From assembly GCA_046719305.1 (NCBI GenBank), contig JBDNDE010000038.1, positions 1 through 20,397 of the forward strand: a DNA stretch of 20,397 nucleotides, in the 5' to 3' direction. A program made the position numbers and the translations under genes. Below, piece by piece: positions 1 through 7,200 of the stretch. The DNA comes from RGDT01 sp046719305 (lineage in GTDB: Bacteria > Planctomycetota > Planctomycetia > Gemmatales > Gemmataceae). Under the pieces are notes generated by a model, which was not told the DNA's origin, searched no databases, and saw only the letters and a list, made by a program, of their open reading frames with translations. Within the stretch, counting starts at the first letter, position 1, and each line of letters starts with the position of its first letter.

Positions 1-84
1 GATCCCGCTTGCCTTATGCGGTTTCTCGCCGAGACGCTCTTGAACCGGGGGGGGAAGTATGCAACCTATGGAGTTCTGGAGTAA
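1..84 (+). CDS. C-terminal end of an unidentified upstream protein (partial)
   Basis: Frame 1 is open from the first base of the window and ends in TAA at 82-84, giving a 27-residue tail that ends GKYATYGVLE. The other two plus frames do not give a comparable end near the next start: one stops at about 43, the other runs on into the next gene. The stop lies 6 bases before the next ATG, and the probable Shine-Dalgarno of that gene (GGAG, 78-81) sits inside these last codons. This is the spacing expected of two genes in one operon. Too little is visible to name a family. That it is coding at all is inferred from position and composition. Confidence 0.45.
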   Translation, partial: DPACLMRFLAETLLNRGGKYATYGVLE

Positions 85-90
85 CCTCCC

Positions 91-1497
91 ATGACCCTTG
101 CTACCCTCGATCCTCTCGATCCTCTTGACCTCAGTGACGGCCGCGACGAGATGAATCTGGCCGACTTCCCTCTGGCGGCTCTAACCCGGACCCAGAAGAC
201 CGACGGCGAGCGGAAGCTAGATCGGCTGGAATTCACTGCAAGCCGTTTCGATGCCACCCTCCGTCGACGGGTTCAGCAAAAGGTGACGTTGACCTCGACG
301 ACGCGTGAGGGGCTTCCCACGCCTGCTGATGAACACGTGATCTTGGCGCTGTTGCACCTTGCCAAACATCGCGACGATTTTGCTGAGCCGACTGTCCCCT
401 TTTATCCTGCTCAATTGTTCCAAATCATGCGTTGGGAACCCAACGGCCGAAGCTACACCCGGCTGCGGGAGGTGTTGCGACGGCTTAAGGCGGTTACCAT
501 CCGCTACGAAAACGCTTGGTGGGATGCCGAGGGCCGAGCCTATGAGGAAGAAATGGCCACCAGCATCATCGCGGCCTACAAGATCGGCCGCCAGACGGCT
601 GGACCCCGCAAAGCTGAGCCGTGTTCCTGGATTACCTGGGGGCCGCACTTCTACGATAGTCTGCGCAAGGGCAACTTGAAGCGGCTGGATCTAGAGGTGT
701 TTTTCTCGCTGAGGACCCCCACGGCCCAGCGGATGTATCGCTTCTTGGATAAACGGTTTTACCGCACCACCGAGTTGGCCTTCGATCTGGTCGAATTTGC
801 CTGTGGCCATATCGGCCTGACCGATCCAGGCAATGTGGCGTTGATCAAACGACGGTTGCAACCGGCCTTGGACGAGTTGGAACAGATCGGTTTTTTACAG
901 CCCGAGAAGCAACGCTTCGTGAAGGTGCGTCAGGGCCAATGGCGGATTGTGCTGCGATCGACCAAAGCGCAACAGCATGAGAAGAAAGCGGTTACGACGG
1001 AATCCCCCGTGGCCCCCCAGCAGTCCCCCGCTGAGCCGTTGACCGCCGAGCAGTTGGCCTGGTATTTCCGGCATCGCTGGGGAGCGGGGCCGCCTCCTGG
1101 AACCCGCGACCGCGAACAGGCCAGGCAGTTGCTGCAAGGCTATGGAACCATCGAAGCCCGTGCCGTTGTCGAGCTTTTGGTCGAAATCACTCGTCAAGCC
1201 TGGCCCGAATGCCGTTCCCTCAGCGGGGCTATCAGCCGCTACTTGCCGGAGGCATTGGCAGCGCGACAAGCGGCCATACAACGCGATAAACTTCTTCAGG
1301 AGCAGCAGTTGCGTCGCCAGCAGGAACGGCAAACGGCCCTACAGCAAGACCAAAGCCTCCAAACGCTGCAAGCCCGCTGGGATGCCTTGCCTGCCGAGGT
1401 GCGAGCGGCCATTGAAACGCGGGTGAGGCAGCGGGCGGGGTTGGCTCCGGAAATGTTTATTCATCGGCTCTGTCTCGATGAAATGCTCCGAAATTAG
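91..1497 (+). CDS. Replication initiator protein A (RPA)-family protein
   Basis: A 468-residue soluble protein that I recognise as the plasmid-type replication initiator RPA family, which is common as chromosomal copies in planctomycetes. The conserved entry RDEMNLADFPLAAL lies at about residues 19-32. The winged-helix initiator region follows at about 50-290, with stretches such as LLHLAKHRDDF, GRSYTRLREVLRRL and AWWDAEGRAYEEE. The C-terminal part (about 380-440) is rich in Gln, Arg and Leu and looks like a coiled coil. ATG 91 is preferred: GGAG lies 9 bases upstream and the conserved block is retained. ATG 151 would also keep MNLADFP and is possible. The first codons after ATG 91 contain a 9-bp tandem repeat encoding LDPLDPLDL. 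Family members bind DNA at an origin; whether this copy starts replication or acts as a regulator cannot be told from sequence. Confidence 0.75.
   Translation: MTLATLDPLDPLDLSDGRDEMNLADFPLAALTRTQKTDGERKLDRLEFTASRFDATLRRRVQQKVTLTSTTREGLPTPADEHVILALLHLAKHRDDFAEPTVPFYPAQLFQIMRWEPNGRSYTRLREVLRRLKAVTIRYENAWWDAEGRAYEEEMATSIIAAYKIGRQTAGPRKAEPCSWITWGPHFYDSLRKGNLKRLDLEVFFSLRTPTAQRMYRFLDKRFYRTTELAFDLVEFACGHIGLTDPGNVALIKRRLQPALDELEQIGFLQPEKQRFVKVRQGQWRIVLRSTKAQQHEKKAVTTESPVAPQQSPAEPLTAEQLAWYFRHRWGAGPPPGTRDREQARQLLQGYGTIEARAVVELLVEITRQAWPECRSLSGAISRYLPEALAARQAAIQRDKLLQEQQLRRQQERQTALQQDQSLQTLQARWDALPAEVRAAIETRVRQRAGLAPEMFIHRLCLDEMLRN
106..132 (+). repeat. 9-bp tandem repeat inside the RPA-family gene
   Basis: CTCGATCCT occurs twice in tandem (106-114, 115-123), followed by a degenerate third copy CTTGACCTC (124-132). 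It encodes LDP-LDP-LDL just after the start codon. The in-frame unit suggests slippage near a poorly constrained N-terminus. Confidence 0.8.
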
Positions 1498-1580
1498 ACA
1501 TTATACACCATTATTGTCTAAATGTGTCCAAAATATCCTAAATGTGGTCATTTCCGATGGAGAGTGTCGATTCTTGGACA
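1494..1580. promoter_or_regulatory. Cluster of four TGTCYAA motifs (possible iterons or operator)
   Basis: Immediately behind the RPA-family gene, in an AT-rich spacer, TGTCYAA occurs four times: 1494-1500 (minus, overlapping the stop codon), 1515-1521 (plus), 1525-1531 (plus) and 1574-1580 (minus). They form two inverted pairs. CTAAATGTG is also directly repeated at 1518-1526 and 1538-1546, exactly 20 bp apart, which would put both on the same helix face. Repeated short sites beside a rep gene are typical of iterons or of a rep autoregulatory operator, and the site also lies upstream of coaD. The repeats are seen directly; the function is inference. Confidence 0.45.
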
Positions 1581-1702
1581 AAAAGATGAATTGACCCTCT
1601 CTGCCTGACCAACTGCTGCCCCGCTTCGGACAATAGCCCCTGTCCTCTTGGTGTCGGGTTTCGCCTTGTTGGCCGTGCGGCTGTGTGAAGGGAGAATCCC
1701 CT

Positions 1703-2221
1703 ATGTCGAGCCTGCTCACCTCCAGTGTCGCCGTGTATACCGGTACCTTTGACCCTATTCACAAGGGGCATCTGGACATCATCGAACGGGGTAGCCGCAT
1801 CTTCGACCATCTGGTAATCGGCGTAGGCATCAACCCCGACAAATCACCGTTCTTCGAGATGGAAGAACGTGTCGAATTGATCCGCCAGGTCATCACCCCG
1901 TTCAAAAATGTCCGTGTCGAAGGGTTCACTGGCTTGGCAGTGGCCTTTGTTCGCCGGATCGGTGCACGGGTGATGTTGCGGGGCCTACGCAGTGCCAGCG
2001 ACCTGGAAAGTGAATTCACCATGTCGTTGATGAACCTCAATCTCGACCCCGAAATCGAAACGGTCTTCCTGATGGCCAAAGAGCCATACTCGCACCTCTC
2101 CAGCACCCTGTTAAGGCAGATTGCCCGCTTTGGCGGCTCGCTGGAACGCTTCCTGCCGCCGGTGATTGCCGAGGCCCTCGAACGTCGGGTCCGCGAGCGG
2201 GGACTGTTGCACACGACGTAA
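1703..2221 (+). CDS. coaD: Phosphopantetheine adenylyltransferase
   Basis: Catalyses the penultimate step of coenzyme A synthesis, joining 4'-phosphopantetheine and ATP to give dephospho-CoA and pyrophosphate, in the cytosol. The 172-residue protein is close to the family's usual ~160. It has the nucleotidyltransferase signature TFDPIHKGH (residues 15-23, with HxGH at 20-23), the conserved block LRGLRSASDLESEF near residues 91-105, and the SSTLLRQ motif near 132-138, matching the family's ISSTxxR. ATG 1703 is chosen because AAGGGAG (1688-1694) lies 8 bases upstream. A GTG at 1685 would extend the frame by six residues but has no comparable site. It is separated from the RPA gene by about 205 bp, so it probably has its own promoter, although I see no convincing -35/-10 pair. 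Confidence 0.95.
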   Translation: MSSLLTSSVAVYTGTFDPIHKGHLDIIERGSRIFDHLVIGVGINPDKSPFFEMEERVELIRQVITPFKNVRVEGFTGLAVAFVRRIGARVMLRGLRSASDLESEFTMSLMNLNLDPEIETVFLMAKEPYSHLSSTLLRQIARFGGSLERFLPPVIAEALERRVRERGLLHTT

Positions 2222-2225
2222 GTTT

Positions 2226-2246
2226 TGCCTTTGGCAGCAATTTTTT
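2226..2246 (+). terminator. Weak hairpin plus T6 after coaD
   Basis: Five bases after the coaD stop there is TGCC-TTT-GGCA (2226-2236), and four bases further on a run of six T (2241-2246). The stem is only 4 bp, so intrinsic termination is possible but weak. Confidence 0.3.
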
Positions 2247-2340
2247 GGAGCAACATTAGTCTGGAGCGTGAGCTAGGGTTGCAACAGATCGCCGGGTGGG
2301 TTGGCTCGGCGAAAACGCGACCGGTGTCTCCCCGATTCAG

Positions 2341-2914
2341 ATGATCGTTTTTGAGGATGCGGCCCTATCGCCGTTTGGCCCGCAGACGCAGACCCGCCCC
2401 ATGTTTGAGCTTCGCTGTGACATGCTCTCGCTTATCGAGCGGATGTCACGCTGCTTGGCCGCGTCGTCGCTTCGCACCCTCGTTCGTCCCGAACTCGAAC
2501 GGCTCTGCCGCCTCCTCTGGTCTGGGTGGCGAAATCGAAGAAAGTATCGTGCATGGCCATAGCAACAAGGCGCACGATGGTTTTCTGGGCCATTCCTACC
2601 TGGGCGAATGGATCAACCTGGGGGCCAGTACTCAGACCAGTGATTTGCGCAACGAGTATACCCCCGTCGAGGTAACACTCGGCGAGCATCGCATCCCGCA
2701 TCCAGACCGGCCGACTCAGAATCGGTGGGTACATCGGCGACCACATCCAAACGAGCCTTGGCCCCTGGTGAATACGGAACGAGCCGGGCCCTGGTGTGAT
2801 ACTGAAAGAGCGGACCGAACTCCGGGAGATGTCTACGACGGCTTGGGTGAGGATAAGATGGCCCGCCAGCAGATGACAGAGATGACAGCTACCGAGACCC
2901 CCAACGATATTTAA
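2341..2914 (+). pseudogene. Decayed GlmU-like sugar nucleotidyltransferase, middle deleted and frameshifted
   Basis: Both ends of the planctomycete 'putative sugar nucleotidyl transferase' family (GlmU-like: N-terminal nucleotidyltransferase, C-terminal left-handed beta helix) are recognisable, but no frame joins them. From ATG 2341 one frame reads MIVFEDAALSPF, then TRPMFELRCDMLSLIERM and RPELERLCRL, which is the family N-terminus. Near 2505-2527 it switches to frame 2, which reads GGEIEESIVHG, NKAHDGFLGHSYLGEWINLG and SDLRNEYTPVEVTL, the C-terminal hexapeptide region. About 200 codons, most of the catalytic core and first helical coils, are missing at this junction. Frame 3 then carries GGYIGDHIQTSLGP (about 2724-2765), frame 2 returns for LVNT (2765-2776), and VILK is in frame 3 (from 2796). 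The frame-2 tail stops at 2914. At least four frame changes plus the deletion make a functional product very unlikely. Family assignment is from memory of conserved motifs. Confidence 0.75.
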
Positions 2915-2921
2915 CCCCGAC

Positions 2922-2949
2922 GATAGTTAGAAATTGATAGTTAGAAATT
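2922..2949 (+). repeat. 14-bp perfect tandem repeat
   Basis: GATAGTTAGAAATT occurs twice head to tail (2922-2935 and 2936-2949) with no mismatch. It lies just after the pseudogene's last stop and marks the left edge of the hairpin-rich element that follows. It is AT-rich against GC-rich flanks. Confidence 0.9.
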
Positions 2950-3175
2950 GACCTGGAGAGTTGCCAAGGGAGGGGCAAGCACCGCCGAGTCGTCATCGGA
3001 GCAAGCAAGGTCCGCTGAGCGGTAGAAGGAAGTAGGATCGGCAGGAAGAGCAGGTCAACTTGACACCAACTTCCCAGAAGCGTACAGTTCACGCTCCGAA
3101 GCGGACAGGTGCCGCGATGGAGGCAACCACGCGAAGCGACTCTGACGAGGTCGATCCCCCGACGAGTCGGCTCCA
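2950..3175. other. Intergenic element with nested inverted repeats (candidate structured RNA)
   Basis: No convincing gene lies between the pseudogene and the next start at 3269. This part is dense in complementary segments: 2961-2965 with 2974-2978 (TTGCC/GGCAA); 2984-2994 with 3161-3171 (10 of 11 pairs); nested inside that, 3010-3016 with 3100-3106 (GTCCGCT/AGCGGAC, 7 of 7); 3079-3083 with 3091-3095 (AGCGT/ACGCT, 7-nt loop); 3108-3113 with 3122-3128 (GGTGCC/GGCAACC, one bulged A, 8-nt loop); and 3137-3142 with 3164-3169 (CGACTC/GAGTCG), enclosing 3150-3153 with 3160-3163. The last stem competes with the long-range 2984-3171 pairing. The layout resembles a multibranched RNA or a mobile palindromic element. 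Strand and class are unknown. A 95-codon minus-strand ORF crosses it (2889-3176), but its composition is not persuasive. Confidence 0.35.
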
Positions 3176-3225
3176 AACCCCCCGATGAGACACCTATGAG
3201 GGAGCGACGGAACGCTTAACAACTC

Positions 3226-3246
3226 TGGTCAGGTGTGGTCTGACCA
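3226..3246 (+). promoter_or_regulatory. Hairpin in the leader of the PEP-CTERM gene
   Basis: TGGTCAG (3226-3232) and CTGACCA (3240-3246) form a perfect 7-bp inverted repeat around a 7-nt loop, ending 22 bases before the ATG at 3269 and just upstream of the purine-rich ribosome-binding region. It could be an operator dyad or a leader RNA hairpin. Confidence 0.45.
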
Positions 3247-3268
3247 AGCAAAGGAAAGGACTCACGGA

Positions 3269-3931
3269 ATGTACCGTACCCTTACTGCTCTTGCCCTGGC
3301 CCTGGGCTTCGTGATTAGCAGTGCCCAGGCCAGCCCGCTTCCTCCGGACCAGGTCCAGTGGAAGTATAATTGGGTGCCCGGCCAAGCCTCGGTGGTCTCG
3401 GACAATGCTCCTATTGGTTCCATCACCTTTACCAATGAACTGCCGACTTTTGCGACCGGCAGCAGTGACATTGTTGCAACCAACCTGCGGGTTGCCAGCA
3501 CTCTACCCGCCGCCACCCCGAACATTTTGGTGGCAAACGGGGCTTACACCCTGAGTCTGACCATCGAGATGATGGAAAACAGTGTGCTATATAGTGGCAC
3601 GCATATCTTCTCGGGCAAGCTCTCGGGCACCTTTTCCAGCGAACACGCTCTGGTGAAGAATGTCTTCGACCCCGGCCCCGGCACCACGCATGTGTTCCAG
3701 CTGGGGTCGTATGACTTCACCGTTACCATGAATGCCTACACGCCTCCTGGCCCGCCTAGCCAAGTGCAAACCGGTAGCATCAGCGCCCGCGTTGAAGTTA
3801 CCCTGCGTGACGGTCCGCCGGACATCTCCGACGTGCCCGAACCCGGCAGCTTGGTCTTGGGGGGCTTGGCCCTCAGCATGCTCGGCGGGGCGGCCTGGCG
3901 GAAACGCCGTCTGATGCAGTTAGCTGCCTGA
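3269..3931 (+). CDS. PEP-CTERM sorting domain protein
   Basis: A 220-residue exported protein. It has an N-terminal signal peptide (MYRTLTALALALGFVISSAQA, cleavage likely after SAQA), a beta-rich, Thr/Ser-rich middle of unknown function, and a C-terminal PEP-CTERM signal: VPEP at 189-192, a hydrophobic helix (about 195-209), then the basic cluster WRKRR. In this system an exosortase cleaves at the PEP motif and the protein is delivered to the envelope or extracellular matrix, usually in species that make exopolysaccharide. No exosortase gene is in this window. ATG 3269 is chosen because a signal peptide starts there and AGGAAAGGA (3251-3259) lies upstream. A GTG at 3233 extends the frame but would place extra polar residues in front of the signal. 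Neighbours are the hairpins at 3936-4014 and the TPR gene, with room for its own transcript. Confidence 0.9.
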   Translation: MYRTLTALALALGFVISSAQASPLPPDQVQWKYNWVPGQASVVSDNAPIGSITFTNELPTFATGSSDIVATNLRVASTLPAATPNILVANGAYTLSLTIEMMENSVLYSGTHIFSGKLSGTFSSEHALVKNVFDPGPGTTHVFQLGSYDFTVTMNAYTPPGPPSQVQTGSISARVEVTLRDGPPDISDVPEPGSLVLGGLALSMLGGAAWRKRRLMQLAA

Positions 3932-3935
3932 TGAT

Positions 3936-3964
3936 GGTTGGGTCGCCCAACCCGATCAGTTGGG
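3936..3964 (+). promoter_or_regulatory. Two mutually exclusive hairpins after the PEP-CTERM gene
   Basis: CCCAACC (3946-3952) can pair with GGTTGGG upstream (3936-3942, 3-nt loop, 7 bp). Its first six bases can alternatively pair with GTTGGG downstream (3959-3964, 7-nt loop). Both cannot form at once. No clear T run follows, so this may be mRNA 3'-end protection rather than a classical terminator. Confidence 0.4.
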
Positions 3965-3983
3965 TTCCCTTTAATCGAATCGA

Positions 3984-4014
3984 TTGGCCCACTCGCTGGC
4001 ATCGAGTGGGCCAA
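3984..4014. terminator. Perfect 12-bp stem hairpin, likely transcript end
   Basis: TTGGCCCACTCG (3984-3995) and CGAGTGGGCCAA (4003-4014) pair perfectly around a 7-nt loop. The position 53 bp after the PEP-CTERM stop fits transcript termination or 3'-end stabilisation. The downstream side lacks a T tract (it reads CCTAGCC), so Rho-independent termination is not certain. Confidence 0.5.
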
Positions 4015-4212
4015 CCTAGCCACAGACGACAGAACGGTCTGATTTTCAGTATCCGTTTTAATGACTACCTCTTGATGCGACCTCAACGAAATGAATGATA
4101 GTACGGATGACGATCTCGTTGCCGTCCCACACAATCTGGATAGTCGTTGATGACAGAACCCTGCCGGGCGCTCGTCGCTTGCGCGGGGCTTAACCCCATG
4201 GATGGACCCCTT

Positions 4213-7200
4213 ATGCGCACTATCAACGGTCGGCTGTTCCTCGGCCTGCTACTAGGCTCCGTTCTCTTGGCTGGCGGCCTGTTCCTGCTGCATCGCTTCC
4301 AACGCGACCGTATCGCTACCGCGTTGCTCTTTCAGGCCAAAAAGGCCGAAGAAGCCGGCAACCTGGGCCGCAGTGCGACCTATCGCCAGCGATATCTGGA
4401 GTTCAACCGCACCGACTACGCCGAAATGGCTGCTCTGGCCAAGCAATGGGCCGGGGATGGCCTGACCAGTTCGGTTCGCGATCGCCAGCGTGCCGTTGCC
4501 TTGATGGACAAGGTACTGACGAACGTGGAAGATCGTGAGCTACGCTTGCTCATGGTAAAGACTTCTCTAAGTGTTCGCGACTTCATCTTAGCTCGCGACC
4601 ATCTCAGTAAGTTGCTTCCTCCCGAACGCCTACAAGAAGGCATCGACGCTCTGCGTCAGGGCAAACCGCTTGTCCCTGACAACCCTAGGGAACGCGGCCA
4701 ACTCGAATCGTATTGGGGCCAACTGCTCGAAGCCGAACAAAAGCCGCTCGAAGCCCTGGATTGCTATCGCTTGGCGATGCGCCACGCCCCAGGCGAGATG
4801 CTGCCGTATATCCGTTTCGCCTACTTGCAACGCCGCCGGAATGAACCCCTGGCCGCCGAACGACGCAAACAGGAGGCGGAAGCCGACGCGGCCATGGACA
4901 CCCTGGTTGCCCGCAACGAAGCCCTGGTCGAGGCCTATTTGGCCCGCTGGCGCTACCGCCGCGACTTTGACCTGCTGAAAGTCCGCGAGACGGCCAACCG
5001 GGGCAGCATCCCACTGGACGAGGCAGCCGAAGATATCGCCCAGGCGCTAAAGCGCAATCCCGACTCGATCGATGCCCTACTCAGTGCAGCAGATCTGGAA
5101 CGCCTACGCGGACGCGCCGTCGCCGAAGATCCGCTCCGCAATGCCACGCAACGCCAGGCCGGCTTGAAGAAGCATCGCCAATTGGCCTTTGACTATCTAC
5201 GCCGGGGCCTGGAGAGCCTCGCTAAGAAGAACGACGAGCGTAGCCCCGAGGAGAACGGGAAGTTTCAACTGCTGTGGCATAAGGCCAATCTGCTGTTGGA
5301 TGATCTGGAAACCCGAGATTCCCAGGAGCTGTCAAGCATTCAGGAACAAGTGAGTGAAACAATTGAACAGATTCGCAAAATACGAATCCCTGGTGCTGCC
5401 GACTATTTGATCGGACGCCAAGCCCTGGCCGAACGCCGTTGGGCAGATGCCGCCCGCAGCTTCGAACTGGCCCGTACCCTGTTGGCCGCTCAGCCCGATT
5501 TGGCCGCTCAAGCCGATTTGTTTCTTGGACAGTGCTACAACCGCCTGCAAGAACATACGCTGATGTACAACGCATACAAACGCGTTCTCAATTGGGATCC
5601 TTCAAATGTGGCCGCTCGCATCGGTATGGCCGAAGCTCGCGCCGCTCAGGGCCAACTCGACGACTCCTTACGCGAGCTTGAAGTGCTGTTGCGCTCCTCC
5701 GAGATCCCCGCTCGCGCCCTGATCGATATGGCCCGCCTCGAACTGCAACGCCAAATGAATGCCCCAACCCCTCAGTGGAATAACTGCCAAGAACTACTGC
5801 GTCTGGCCGAGGAGGCCAACCCGCGAGCCGTTGTCGAAATTCCGCTGCTGCGGGCCGAAATGCTCCTGCGTCAGGGTAAAGCCGATCTGGCCAAACGCGA
5901 ACTACTCTCGGCTCGCGACCGCTGCCCCGACGAGGTCGACCTCTGGGGCGCTCTGATCGATTGTGCGGTCCGTCGCAATCGTCCCGAAGAAGCCCGTAAA
6001 CTCCTGGCCGAGGCCAAAGAACGCGTCGGTGACAAAGTCGGTTTACGTTTGGCTCGCGCCCGCCTGCTCGAAACCGAGGGCAAGCTCACCCCGGCCGAAC
6101 TCGATCAACTCGCTCAAAGCAATCCCCAGTTTACCGAGGCGGAACAGTCCCGTCTGTTCAGCGGCTTAGCCGATGCTTGCTTGCGAGCCAATCTGCCACG
6201 CCACGCTCGCCTGTTGTATGCTCGTCTGGCTGAGTTGCCGGCCTACAAGAACGATTTGCGCCTGCAACTGCTCATGTTTGATATGGCTTTGCGAGATCAG
6301 GATCTGGCCAGCATGGATCGCATTTTGGACACCATCAAGGCCATCGAGAAGGATTCGGGCATCTATCATCGCTACGGGTTGGCCCTGAAGACGCTGTTCC
6401 GAGCGCGAACCAGTACCGTGGCCACGGAGCGCGCTGCCTTGATCGACCAAGCCCGGGCCGATCTGGATTTGGTTGCCAAGGCTCGGCCCACTTGGGGGTC
6501 GGTCTGCGTGGCCCGCGCGGAGTTGGCCAGCCTTGAAGCCAACCCCGACCAAGCCATCTTCTATCTCCAACAGGCCATGAAAAACGGCGAAACTAGCCCC
6601 AGCGTGTTCCGACGGCTGACCTCGCTGCTTATGCAGAAGGGACGCACTGACGAAGCCCAACGCCTCATCCGTCAGATGAATCACTCACTTGTCCAAGCCA
6701 AAGATATGCGTGATATGGCCGTTAGCTTGGCAATTCGCAAAGGAGATGTGACGCGTGCCCTGGAGATTGCTCGGGCCAGTATCCAGGACGATAGCCGCGA
6801 CCCCAACGAACTGGTTTACATGGCTCGTATTCTAGCCGCTAACAAGAAATACGATGAGGCGGAGAAGCGGCTAGAAGAAGCGCTGCGACTCGACCCAACG
6901 AATGCTAATGTTCACCTGGCGAGGGTCCAGTTCCTTGTCGAAACCCGCCGCAAAAGTGAGGTACCTGCCGCGTTGGCTGCGATCGCTCAAAACGTACCTG
7001 AGAAACAACGACCCCTCTTGCTAGCCCAATGTCACGAATTGGTCAGCGACTTCCGCCAAGCGATGGTCTATTACGCCCAGGCGGCCGAACAAGGCAAAGA
7101 CAATCGCGACATTCTCCGAGCCGTGGCCAATGCTCATCTGAACATGGGACGCTTCTCGGCAGCGGAGCCGTTGCTGCGTCGTCTGCTTTCCGGTGCGGTC

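Noticed and set aside
1494..1521. Inverted repeat after the RPA gene as a Rho-independent terminator
   Set aside because: The stem is AT-rich, only 7 bp with a 14-nt loop, and has no T run; the wider TGTCYAA pattern fits protein-binding sites better.
2351..2914. 187-codon plus-strand frame read as one hypothetical protein
   Set aside because: Only its central part matches a family (the GlmU-like C-terminus). Its first ~55 codons are the shifted frame of that family's N-terminus, so it is a pseudogene artefact.
2922..2949. 14-bp tandem repeat as a CRISPR fragment or target-site duplication
   Set aside because: The two copies are directly adjacent with no spacer and no element between them, so it is a simple tandem duplication.
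2889..3176. 95-codon open frame on the minus strand across the hairpin-rich intergenic element
   Set aside because: The protein is rich in Cys, Arg and Leu with no recognisable motif, no ribosome site was identified, and the underlying DNA is better explained by inverted repeats. It could still be translated if the element is multicopy, but nothing here supports it.
6166..6684. 172-codon minus-strand frame inside the TPR gene
   Set aside because: It is fully contained in a strongly coding plus-strand gene and mirrors its codon pattern; no family motif is visible.
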